Below, in pieces: positions 40,236 to 51,063 of a stretch of 64,000 nt of DNA. Position 1 is the stretch's first letter; every line of letters begins with the position of its first letter. A program made the position numbers and the translations under genes. Below the pieces are notes generated by a model, which searched no databases, was not told the origin of the DNA, and worked only from the letters and a program-made list of their open reading frames with translations. Source of the DNA: Warburgia ugandensis (taxonomy: Eukaryota; Streptophyta; Magnoliopsida; Canellales; Canellaceae); the NCBI GenBank assembly GCA_035236585.1, contig CP141136.1, positions 33,812,949-33,876,948 on the forward strand, written 5' to 3'.

Positions 40236-42784
40236 TGTGACAGCCCGGGTTTTATATGATGCAAATTTGATAATAAAAAAAAGGCGAGATCTCTTATTTT
40301 ATAAATATGAAATGCATGAAAATCTTTTTGTTTTAGAAAACAATCTTTTGTATAAAACCCCGAGTGTCAAAACACATTTTTCAATTATCTAGCCATGGCA
40401 TAATTTTAAATTGAATCTATTCCCAAGAAAGTGTTAGTCACAGCCTCAGCTATAGAGAGTAACTATAATCAAGTAACATTGAAAGATAAGGTAGGGGTTT
40501 ACTTACTTGCACTTAGACTGGATGTCTTTTGTCACAAACGTTCCTTGCCCTTAAGTGTTTACTTTGTGTCTGAAAAATGTTGAGGATTGGGTGAGTATAT
40601 ACTATACTCAGCAAGAGTCTATCACTACTAGTTTTATAATGCATGCGATGTTTAAAATCATATGCTTCTTTCCAAACATGTGCATGTTTGAACACTAAAG
40701 TTCATTATCGAGATTAAAAACCATCATCGAATTGGAATATTGACGACTTAAGGAAATCACATAATCCAAGTCGAAAGTATCATATATATATATATATATA
40801 TATATATCATAACATAATGATATGCATAAGAGGCTTCATTGAATCCAACTCATGGATATCTAGTATAGTATGGTCAACCAACCTCATATAATGCCATATG
40901 CAATGCAAATAAGTCCACGAAACCATAGGGTTCAACTATGCCCACGACCTCGCTGCCGTGTGGTCCCCGGGTACCTGAGGACACTCGGTCATAGCCTCAA
41001 CAGGGCCTATGACACGTCGACCCAGTGTCGTGACACCAGTGGTAGCCCCCTATACCACATGCAGTTGACGTAGGGACGTTGCCCTTTTTGGGTGTGGTAC
41101 CCATCCACCTAATAGTGGTAGAGGCTAGAGGCCAACCCAAACCTCTTGGCATAGCGCCCACTAGCTTATCAGCCCAAATCATATCAGATCAAACAAGCGA
41201 AAACCTCTTTTTCAAAACCTGTCCTCTTTGGGTCCCTCACAACTGCCTACCCAGCGTCTTTTAGGCACTCCAGCGTCTTTTGGTAACCCTCAAGGATATG
41301 CAATCTTTCAAAAACTCAATGCTTACAAATCATACAATGTATGCAATTGTTTGTAAAACATATCTATGCATAATGTATATGCAATTATTTGCAAAACATA
41401 TCTATGCATAAAGCATTTATCATATGCATGTTGAATTCATTTATATGCTAAACAAGTCATCAAATAAGTTATGCTAAACAAGTCATATACATATACTTAA
41501 AACATGCAGTCTCAAACAATCATGGCTCTTTTTAAAAGTCTAGTAGCGATAGAGCACCTACCTGGCTAGGTCGCGCTAATCCCCTTGTTCTCGTATGCTC
41601 CTGAACATGGTTTGGGGAATCAAGGTTAGTTTGGCCTATCTTTTATAGGTTTTAGAGTGGTTGGTCTCACTACTTAGGCATTAAGGGTTCATCCCCATGC
41701 CTATGGGTGTCCTAAGGTCCTAATTGGGCCTTGGTATCATCAAGTTTTCAATGATTTAGGCCTTGATCAGGTATTTTATAGTTTGAGTATGTCTACATCG
41801 TCGACACGAACACAACGCCTTTCGCGGCGCCTCAATCGGAGCTCTAGATCTCAAGTTATAAGCTTTTTAGTATCACATGTACATAAAGGCCTTTAAGAGG
41901 TGGAATCCCAGAACGCTAACGCGTTGCGCGTCAACGGCATGTGCCCCAGCGGGCGCGTCTGCAAACGCGCTGGATTCCCGCCCGTCTTTTTCATTTGCGG
42001 GCGCTGGTTTCTCTCAAACGCGAACGACGTGTTTCGTTCAGTCGGGAGTGTTTCGTTCGTTGGGGGACCGGGGCGTCCTCGGGATGTCCTGGTTCGACCC
42101 TGTCGAACCAGTGCGGCCAGGGATCGTCCCTGGGTCCTTTGTGACTCTCCAGGGCCCATTTTTGCATGACTTTTCATGCAAAAGCTTAGGGAAACTTAGC
42201 CTAGGACTAATGGGAAGACGGGTTTGGAGGGATCTTGGGCATACCTGGCTCGTTGCTCGGTTTTTCTCCACGTTTCTCCTCTTGGTTGCTTCTCCAAAAC
42301 GGGTTTTTCTCAAGCTTTTGGGCTGCCATTAGAGCCGCCCAAGAGCTCTATTTATAGAGCTATAAGATGGTTCTTCAGGGGGCTCTCACCGCCCTTGAAT
42401 GGCGGTGGAGAAACCTCCAGAATAGTGGTGATTTCTCCTCCAATCACTGCCATTCTAAAACCCTCTAGGAGGTTGAAAAAGAGGGGTGCCCGTATCAAAA
42501 CGGGCCCCTGTGTTTTGCAGGCTAAATCTGTTTTTTAATGAAAATTATATTCTTACCCCTGAACTTCAAAGGGCCATAACTTGCTCATTTTAACTCCGTT
42601 TTGGGTGATTTTTGTCTTGTTGGATTCCTTTTTCCAATACGCACATAATGGTACCATTTTTAGGACCAAATTTCTAGGTTCAGTCAAGGTGAATAGTGAA
42701 ATGACCAAAATACCCTTATTTCCAAAAAGTGAACTTTTCATTGCTAACTTGGGATTTCAATGTTACAAAATTGGAGTCATTACA
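40236..42784 (-). repeat. 5' LTR of element C
   Basis: 2549 bases from TGTGACAGCCCGGG to AGTCATTACA. It differs from the left LTR by scattered substitutions, loss of about 50 bases near 41755, and a short extra duplication near 41450-41480. A perfect hairpin with ten-base arms is at 42089-42111. Open frames at 41877-42332 and nearby are LTR sequence. Confidence 0.93.
42348..42357 (-). promoter_or_regulatory. TATA box of the C 5' LTR
   Basis: The minus strand reads CTATAAATAG in the same palindromic setting as 35207-35216. This copy would have driven element transcription. Inferred from position and sequence only. Confidence 0.65.
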
Positions 42785-43470
42785 ACATAATATCACCCAA
42801 TGGGATAAAAGTCAGTAAGGCAAAATTGGTTTTAATAGCAAACCTTCTTCCATCAAGGGCGGTGAAAGAAATTTGCTCCCTTTTAGGACATGCTGGCTTT
42901 TACAGATGCTTCATCAAGGATTTTTGCAAAATTGCCATACCCCTCTATAATTTACTTACAAAGGAAGCCATTTTTTACTTTGATGAGGGCTATAAGAATG
43001 CATTTGAGTGACTCAAGGCCAAGTTAGGTTTTGCACCCACTATCTGACCTTCAGATTGGAATGCACCATTTGTGATAATGTGTGATGCATCGGATTATGC
43101 CATTGGAGCTGTTATGGGATAGTACGAGATAAACTTCCCCATGTTATATAGTGTGCTAATAAAACACCAAACAATGCATAACTCAATTATTCGACTATAG
43201 AGAAAGAGTTGTTAGCCATAGTGTTTGCTTTAGATAAGTTTATACCTTACTTGTTGAGGTTATAGTGTACTCAGATCACGTGTCTTTAAAGTACCTCCTT
43301 TCTAAAAAGGATACTAAACCTAGGTTGATCCATTGGATACTACTGCTATAAGAATTTGACATAGAAATTTGAGACATGAAAGATTCCTAAAATGTTGTAG
43401 CAGACCACTTATCTAGGTTAGAGGTAGAGCATACTACCGATCACATGCCTATAACTGAATCCTTCTAGGA
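42785..43470 (+). pseudogene. Reverse transcriptase end and RNase H remnant of F
   Basis: The F pol frame resumes directly after element C with IISPNGIKVSKAKL, then LLGHAGFYRCFIKDFCKIA (about 42883-42940), the connection between polymerase and RNase H. The RNase H core appears as CDASDYAIGAVMG (about 43083-43122), then wording of the type [14 protein letters not shown] and ADHLSRL in changing frames. Stops at 43009 and 43120 and several frame changes make it inactive. Confidence 0.82.
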
Positions 43471-44565
43471 TGAACAATTATTACATTTTTTCTAGTTGGC
43501 TTGATATGGTAATATTATTAATATCTTGTTATAAGACAAATGCCTAATCATTGGACCAAACAAGATAAAAAATGATTTTTTACCGAGGTTAGATATTTTA
43601 TTTGGGACAATTCGTACTTATTCAAGTATTGTCCCAATCAGGTGATTCGCAAATGCACACCAGATTCATACTTATCCAATATTTATTATTAGAGCCATTC
43701 GATGTTTGGGGCATAGATATCATGGGACCCTTGCCTAATTATTTTGGAAATCTTTACATCCTGGTGGGAGTGGACTAAGTGTCTAAGTGGGTGGAGGCTA
43801 TACCCTGTAAAAAGAATGACCACAAAGTTGTGGTAAAATTCTTAGAAGAAAATATCTTGGCATAGTTTGGTATTGGGGGAAAACAATTTTACAATGAAGT
43901 GTTTAATAATTTAATGAAAAAGTATGGTATCAACCATAGAATAGCTACCCCAAACCACCCTCAAACCAGTGGCCAAGTAGAGGTATCCAATAGAGAGATA
44001 AAGTAGTTTCTAGAGAAGACAATCAATCCAACTTGGAAAGACTAATCTATGAGACTCAACAAGGGTTTGTGGGCTTATCGTACAGCATATAAAACCCCTA
44101 TAAGAATGTCACCTTACTGTCTAGTCTATGGAAAGGCTTGCCACTTACCATTATAGTTAAAACACAAAGCATATTGAGCTATCAAAAAGCTCAATTTTGA
44201 CTTAGATTGTGTTGGGACCCACCAAAAAGTCCAACTTAATGAGCTAGAAGAATTGAGGAAAGATGCATATGACTTTGCATGATTATACAAAGACCAAATG
44301 AAGGTTGCACATGATTGCCAAATATTAAGAAAATCCTCCACACATGGACAAAAGGTCTTATTGTATAACTATAAATTACATCTCTTCCTAGGAAAACTCT
44401 GATCTAGATGGTTCGGACCTTATATAGTACCCACAAACTATCCTCATGGAGCCATCAAGATTGAGAAGGATGGAGAAATCCAAAAAGTAAATGCTTAAAG
44501 GATAAAAGCTTTCCTAGAGATGTCTAATCTTAAGATTGATGAGATACTATTAAAGACACCTTAGT
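43471..44565 (+). pseudogene. Integrase remnant of element F
   Basis: Shows [17 protein letters not shown] (about 43616-43666) and then passes almost directly to [19 protein letters not shown] (about 43695-43750). The His-His-Cys-Cys zinc domain that lies between them in the family is deleted. The first catalytic Asp is in GIDIMG. The segment carrying the second Asp is also missing, because FGI joins IGGKQF near 43870. The third part, [16 protein letters not shown] (about 43955-44005), retains the Glu. A C-terminal DLDCVGTHQKVQLNELEELR stretch follows near 44200. Stops and frame changes occur throughout. Cannot integrate DNA. Confidence 0.82.
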
Positions 44566-46328
44566 ATCATAAACCTTCGTAGATTACCACACCAGGAACT
44601 GCAAATTACCATTCCTGCACTTATCATTATGACTGACTGAAGATGTAAAACTTAGCACTCCCTAGGCGGCAACCCAGATGTTTTTAAAATTTACATCTTC
44701 TACATCTTTCTATATAGGATCCTATGTTTTCAAACATTGGGGAAAATGATTCATTCAAGATGAGGAGTGATAGAGGCATATAGGGATTTTGAATTCTCTT
44801 AAGCTTTAAAAAAAAAAGAACATATTTTTGGAAGAGTTCCCTCATTGTGATGAGAAATGATTGTTCAAAATTTAGTAATTCTAATGTTTTCACCTCTTAA
44901 TGGGAGTGCATATGATTGGTTTTACATATAATTCATGTGTTAAAGTAATTTATGAAAGTTAATTCTCAAAAACCATTTACATAGCACATAGTCAATACTA
45001 ATAGAGAGATATGACTTAAAGACCCTGAGGAACATCAGCGGAGACCTATAACCTAGTGAGTTTGGAGACTATCTTCATTCAAGAGAGTTACAAGTAATTT
45101 CATAGTTTCTTTAGTGTACATAACTTAGTGTGTTCCGGTTATCATTGTTTTGGTTAACTATCAAGAATAGGTAGGAGTAATAGCTTTATTTCTAGGAAAT
45201 TTATAAAATTTGATAGGCTTTAGGAAACCTAGGAAATGATATAGGCCATCCTTATTCAACCTAGAGATATAAAGCCTACCCAATATATCTACGGCTAGTG
45301 ATTCCTTTGAGCCTACTATTAAGCCTTTCTTTCTTTACCCCAGTCACTTTAACCAAAAAAATTCAATAAAATAAATAACCATTACCCATTTTCAAAATAA
45401 GTAGAGTTGGTAGAAAAATTCAAAAGAGGACAAAAAGTCAAAGAAGTAATAAAATTAGCAGTCTTTCTTCCAAAGAAGACAAAAGAAAAAGAAAAAAAGT
45501 GAAAAGAAAATTGTTAGCAAAAGAAAAGAAAAAAGTGAAAGACAAGAATACAAAGGAAATTCACTTCAACCAAACCAAAGTGTCCTAACAGATATTCATT
45601 GAAGATCTCTACTTCATTTTAAACCTTTGAAACCTTATACCCTAGTTTTTATAACCCTTACCTAAGCCTACATTTCATCCTAATTAAAGACTTGTGGATC
45701 TTAAGTGGAACATAGCCTTAAAGAGGAGATAAAAAGAAAGAATTAAGATAAAATACCCCTATTATTCTCGGTAAGGACATCCACTCTTAAGAATCACTTT
45801 TCTTTGTCTATTCAGCACTTCAAAATTTATGCAAACCATTAGCTTTGTTGAATTTGGTCACATAATGATAGAAATATGTTTAAACCTTTATCTAAGAGCT
45901 TCATTTCTGAGAGTATACCTGAGAGGATTTCGGGACAAGACATATTTCTAATGAAATTTAAGCATATACAATTAGAATTCATGACTTAAATGGCTGCACA
46001 CATATATGCACTCCAAGAAACAATAAGAATGAAATGTCTTGAGCATGTGTATGATTTGTAAAATTGTCAATCTTCTCCATTAAGTTGTGAAAAACTAGTA
46101 GAGTGCTAATGAATTAGGATTCTCTAAGATAAAATAGGGGACTCAAGCTTAGGAAATTTTGTGGGTATATTCACTGCAAACCCTAAAGGAGCCTAACTCA
46201 TTCACTAGGGATACCCTAGGGGTTTAATAGTTTGTTGGTACTTACGAAAGTGGAACTTTGTATTTGTTTTTGTAAAATGATTTTTCATATGTTTTTCTCG
46301 GGACTAGCAAAATTTTGGTTGGAGGGTG
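44566..46328 (+). other. 3' region of element F, non-coding
   Basis: About 1.8 kb between integrase and the 3' LTR. It contains ctccctaggcggcaacccag at 44658-44677, a conserved motif behind pol in Athila-like and related plant elements. No envelope-like open frame, which some Athila elements have here, is visible. An A-rich patch lies at about 45415-45560. A weak polypurine tract (ggttggaggg, about 46317-46326) abuts the LTR. Confidence 0.65.
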
Positions 46329-49002
46329 TGATAAGTGTTTAATTTTACATAAAAACCACCCAATTAGTTGCACATGTGATACAACTTATAGAGGTAAATT
46401 AGGGTTTTTAGACCCAAATTCGTAACACATGCATTTTATACCTAATAACCCCAAAAGTTTTTTTTTTTTTTTTTTGTAGTTCCAAAATCTAGTCCAAAAC
46501 AAGTATGTGATTAATCATGTTTTTTAGGATTTAATTAGGATTTTTCACTTTTTGTAGGAAGTAAGATGGTGATCCAACAATCGAGATCGATCGGGATGAA
46601 ATTGAATATCAAAATCAACAAATCGAGTCAAAGCCTCGCAATCATCACTTCAACATAAAAAATGGCCAAGTTCATTTTTTGACCAGTAATGGATGTGATT
46701 TAAGGATCTAAAGATGGCTAAAGTGGGCCCATGAAGTAAGTCATGCATTTCCACCACCTTTGAATGGAAGCCACCTTAGCCATATAAGCCATGAAAGAAG
46801 GTGGCAAGCTAAGGAATTCAAACCAAACCATACATTCAAGACAAGGGATAAAGATAAGAAACCAATCCAAGAAAGCTTTTTAAGGCAGCCATAAAACTTA
46901 GCCAATGGAGCCTTCAAAGCGACCTATCTAAGCCAACAAACTAAGCTAAATGGAAGGCTAGGATCGGAAGAGATCCAAGAGAGTTATTGATGAGATATTT
47001 TTAAGATAATTACAACAAAATATATATTAAAATAAGATGTCATTGGACCAATTGGATAAGAGCAATCAATTTTTAGTGTTTTTGTCACTTTTTCTTTAAT
47101 TTCCACCTCACCTAGATGTACTACGAATTTCCGAAACTCTATCTGAGTCCACCTCTTAGGAAATTTCCCAACCAACCAAATTTCTTCACCTAACACTCTA
47201 CCTCTTTCCTAACCAATTCCCACTCACTATCCTAAAACAATAAGCACTCAACGACTTTGAGAAAGGGGGAGACACCCCTTCCTAAAAAGGTGGCATCACT
47301 TATGTACTCCACACCTTATGGATGCCAACCCCATTCCTCACTATCCTATTTGATGTCTACCATTTTCCCCCATCATAGCCATTTAATTTAAGACTCTTTA
47401 ATCCCCACCTTACCCTATTATTAGGGGACCCTAGGAAAAATAGGACGAGTCCTATAAAACCAGCCCAAAATTTAAGAAAAACACTCTTCTTTTTTTCACT
47501 TAGGAAAAGATGTCTCCTCCACAAGAAGGAGATGCCCACTTCATGCAAGCCTACTTTTCTCCTTTTTCTTGTTGTTTTGAGGAGTCTTTGGGATACTGTC
47601 ACTTTCTTTCAAGGTTTATGCTTCTTCTTCAAGTGTTCGACCTTGGATTTTTGGAGTTTTGATTCATCTTTGAAGGTTGGTTAGCCTCCTTACTCTCTCT
47701 ACTGGAATTTAATTCTTTTCATGTTAGCTTGCTTTGTTTTTCCTTTAGATTTTCTTGCTTTTAAACTAAGATTCAAGGATGGTTTTCCTTTGGAGTGACA
47801 GCCAAGGAAAGTCATCTTGAATCTAGTTTTGTTCTTTATCTTTCATTGCATCTTTATTCTCTTTTAGCGCTCTTGATTTTTTAGCAATGTGTGCTTAAGT
47901 TCCATTGGGTTGTTGCCTTAGTTTTGGATAGGATTTTCCTTTGATTTCAAGCACACTTGTTCATGAGCGAATGTTGAAACAATTGAAGGACAATTTGGCT
48001 TGTAATTAAGGATTATTAAGATTAAGTTAACATCATTGTAATAGCATTTAAGATTCAGGATTGGACTACATGTATGGAGTGTTATGTTGATAACTTTTTG
48101 GATGTGATTCATGAGATTAGTTGGAATTTTCATGTTTGTGTCCATTAGTTAATTAACTTTGTTCTTGAATGTTAGAATGCATTATAAGTGATTAACTTCA
48201 TGTTTTACATGATCTATTAATTGAACATTTCAATTACATTACTATTGGAATTTCTTTGCATGAATGGTGTATGTTAATTTCCAGCACCATACAATTTTGT
48301 TTACTTGATTTTTCAAGAGTCCAATTAGATTGTTAGATAGCTTAGTTAATGTTAGAAATAGATTGCATGTTTGGCTTCGAAAGTAGTTGATTACATCCAC
48401 TCCTATGCAATGAATCATGCATACCATTCCATGGTTACATGCATGTTAATTGGGTAGTTTTCATTTCATTATTGTTAGTAATTTCTTTCATTTATTCCTC
48501 TAGTTTGGTTGTAGTTAGATTTCATTATTTTGCATCTTAGTTAATTGAAAAGTAATCAAATTTTTCATACTTGTTAAAATAGTTGATTTGGCTGCTTACT
48601 TTTCTTAGTTTTTCATGATTAGGAAAGTAGTTTATTAAAGAATATTTTCCTTAAATTAGTTGTTAATTTCATCTTTAAGAAAGTTAGATTAGGAAAGTTG
48701 ATAAATTGCATTTGAGGAAAGTTTTGAGTTAGGAGAGTAATCAAATTATAAGTTTTAAATTTATGAAAGTTCTAGGAAAGTTTTCCATTTATCATGTTTC
48801 TTGATTTCACTTATTTTCCAATTTCATGTTTGGGTTTCCATTCTTAGTTTAGTTCAAAACTCACTTGAAGTTTGGCTAGGTTAAATAGTTTAAAGTAGGG
48901 TCCACCATGACATTAGTTCAACTCCTCGTGTGATCTACCTCACTGGCATATTATATTGCAAATGATTTGTGTGCTTGCAAGTTTTAATTAAAACAACAAC
49001 AA
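46329..49002 (+). repeat. 3' LTR of element F
   Basis: 2674 bases, uninterrupted, and the reference for both pieces of the 5' LTR. The empty site of element B is visible near 47376 (catcatagccattt). It carries about 185 bases (46882-47065) that the 5' LTR lacks. TATA-like box TATAAAA at 47453-47459. It ends AAAACAACAACA beside the duplication AAAAG. Confidence 0.88.
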
Positions 49003-49007
49003 AAAGT

Positions 49008-50376
49008 CACGCTAAATGAGGGGAATTTATACAATAATGGGCTCTTACTAACTGTTAGATCGAGGCAGGTAATCCTAAGATTTCAAAGGTTTCAGATTAA
49101 TTGTAGTTATGCATTATTTTGTTAAATGCATGTAATTACTACATTTAAATTGTAGTTGATGACTCTATTTGAGATTGAAAAATTTAGCATCCTTATAACT
49201 TAAATTGTATGAAAATTTTTAATTATCTATGAATAAGATTGTTATGAGACAGAATCTCCATTTTTATTTAAATATGAAACTCTTATTATTAGGAGAATTG
49301 CATTACATGTGCATCATCTTATAAACTAGGGAAACTCTATAGATTTTTTGTAAAAATAAATAAAATTTATTATTATACTTGAAATATTAAAAATCATATC
49401 ATGGGTTGATTTCTAATTAAATTTCATACTTCATTTATATTTGACACCTCATTTGTGTTTAAATGAAAAATATATACTTTAAACCATGTTTAGGATTTGA
49501 TTTTGTGATCAATAGATGACTAATATGTCGCAGTGGGTATACTTGCACCTAGATTTTCATGCATTGATTTGTTGAGGATTTGTCTTAAACAAGTGCTTTC
49601 ACATGGTGCACACTATGATAAGAGGGTTGCAAGGTTGGCCACCCAACTTTTGAAAGTTGATATTTTGACATCAAGCCCAAGTGGCTAAATTTCAAGTGTG
49701 GTATCATGGGAAGGCCATACTACACAATTCATTCTCCTCCCATGCAAGACGATGATAAGTCTCATGCTGTTGGTATCTATGTTTGAGCATGCGATGTCCC
49801 ATTATTGGGCAGTTGTTGCAAGATAACGATCCATATATTCTTTTCACTACATTGTTCCACAATTGGACAGTTGTTGTAGTATTGTGTAACCCATTATTGA
49901 GCAGTTATCTCAGGTTGATTTTTGAGATACCACGTGCATGATAGGGTCATAAATACCTTGTGCATTAGGCATGATGATGCGTTGGGCTATTTGAGAGTTG
50001 ATATATTTATATTTGTGTGGTAAGAGCATATATACTTGACAAAAATTGACAAAAAAAATTTGACAAGTGATTTAAATTGAGATTTCAATGCTTAATTAAT
50101 TTATCATCTATTTGTTCATAGGTTTGACATGGATTCTTTTGATATTGACATATCATATTACTCTTATATTTATGTTGTACTTGGTTAAACTAAAATATTT
50201 GATGAAATGCTTGAAAGGAATGCAAATGATGCATTATAAATCTATACTAACAAACCTCAAGGACAATACCTAAGGATGTTTCATTGTGTGCATAAGTGCA
50301 TGGATGCAAATTTACATTGATTTATATATGTGATCTTAGATTTACCTACTGAATATATTTCCTTATACTCATCCCA
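49008..50376 (+). other. LTR-like region, probably the LTR of element H
   Basis: No coding sequence. The last part has a ctactgaatatatttccttatactcatccca block that is the plus-strand counterpart of the gagtatatactatactcagta block in LTRs B, C and D. It therefore looks like an LTR in plus orientation, continued at 62970-63005. A phrase of the type cccattattgggcagttgttg recurs three times at about 49799-49910. The start of this LTR was not found. Confidence 0.45.
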
Positions 50377-50885
50377 TATGACACCCTAGGTTTTACATGC
50401 CATATACATATAGAATCTATTAAAAGTCAAGATCCCTGACTAAAAAAATTTATTTTTTAAATCAATTGAAAACAACTTTTTAATGAAAATACTCAATTCA
50501 AAATCTTGGGAGTCATACGACCCACAAAAATTTTATTTAATGATGAAATGATCTTCTCATTTCTACCAAAAATTTAACAATCTACTCTGTATTTTGGACC
50601 AGCATACTTAACGCATCTGATACAACAAACACCTAATAAATACAATAAATATAAATACACAATCTAAGAGACTCAGTCTCCATATCCATCAAGATCATAC
50701 ATAAATTTTTGATAAAACTACACACATCAATCATAGAGTAAAAAGAAAAAAGAAAAAATGGCATTACCTAAGGTATGTCTATACACAACCATCACATCCA
50801 ACCATATGATATCTATCCATTCATGTCATAAAGGTGCAAGCCATATAGATATATAGTCCATAAATATTATCCAAATGTAAAGGTT

Positions 50886-51063
50886 TTATTGACGAGCCAT
50901 AGCAATTGCACCTATTAAGGCAACTAACAGAATTATAGAAATGAGTTCAAATGGAAGATAGAAATATGTTGATAAATGAATCCCAATTTGTTGAACATTA
51001 CTTATAAGGTCCTGCTCTATAATTTGGTTTGATCTTGTAGTCCAAACAATCCCATACCATGAC
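50886..51063 (-). pseudogene. ndhG: ndhG fragment of plastid origin, 3' part
   Basis: Encodes the C-terminal end of the plastid NADH dehydrogenase-like complex subunit 6 (NdhG), a membrane protein of the thylakoid. The minus strand reads [29 protein letters not shown] and [19 protein letters not shown], followed by a stop at 50886-50888, as in the plastid gene. There is no promoter or full-length frame. It is a piece of plastid DNA moved to the nucleus, set inside LTR G and interrupted at 51063 by solo LTR D. The rest of the piece is at 53725 onward. Not expected to function. Confidence 0.9.

Larger units (their letters stand above)
33056..42784 (-). mobile_element. Element C: chromodomain Ty3/gypsy retrotransposon inside F
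   Basis: LTRs 33056-35643 and 40236-42784 (TGTGAC...ATTACA), initiator-Met primer site beside the right LTR, polypurine tract beside the left LTR, and a complete gag-pol order on the minus strand ending in a chromodomain. This makes it a chromovirus, most like the Tekay/Del clade. Flanks are TCATA (33051-33055) and ACATA (42785-42789), a five-base duplication with one mismatch. The reading frame of the F reverse transcriptase resumes across the insertion when the element and one duplication are ignored. The coding part is a single frame with ten stops. It is now unable to make its own proteins. Confidence 0.93.
17327..49002 (+). mobile_element. Element F: Athila-like Ty3/gypsy element, interrupted twice
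   Basis: LTRs start TGATAAGTGTTTAAT (17327 and 46329) and end AAAACAACA (28663) or AAAACAACAACA (49002). The outer flanks carry the five-base duplication AAAAG (17322-17326 and 49003-49007). The 5' LTR is followed by a tRNA-Asp type primer site. The order gag, protease, reverse transcriptase, RNase H, integrase runs on the plus strand with Athila-type wording. Element B split the 5' LTR at 18186/27060, and element C split reverse transcriptase at 33055/42785. Without them the element is about 13 kb, the size expected of the Athila group. All coding parts are broken. Confidence 0.88.

Noticed and set aside
42089..42111. GGTTCGACCC resembling a tRNA B box
   Set aside because: No A box, acceptor stem or anticodon arm around it; the sequence is one arm of an LTR hairpin.
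41877..42332. 151-codon frame with counterparts at 34835 and 52846
   Set aside because: Part of the C-type LTR; the lengths differ in each copy and no protein family is recognised.
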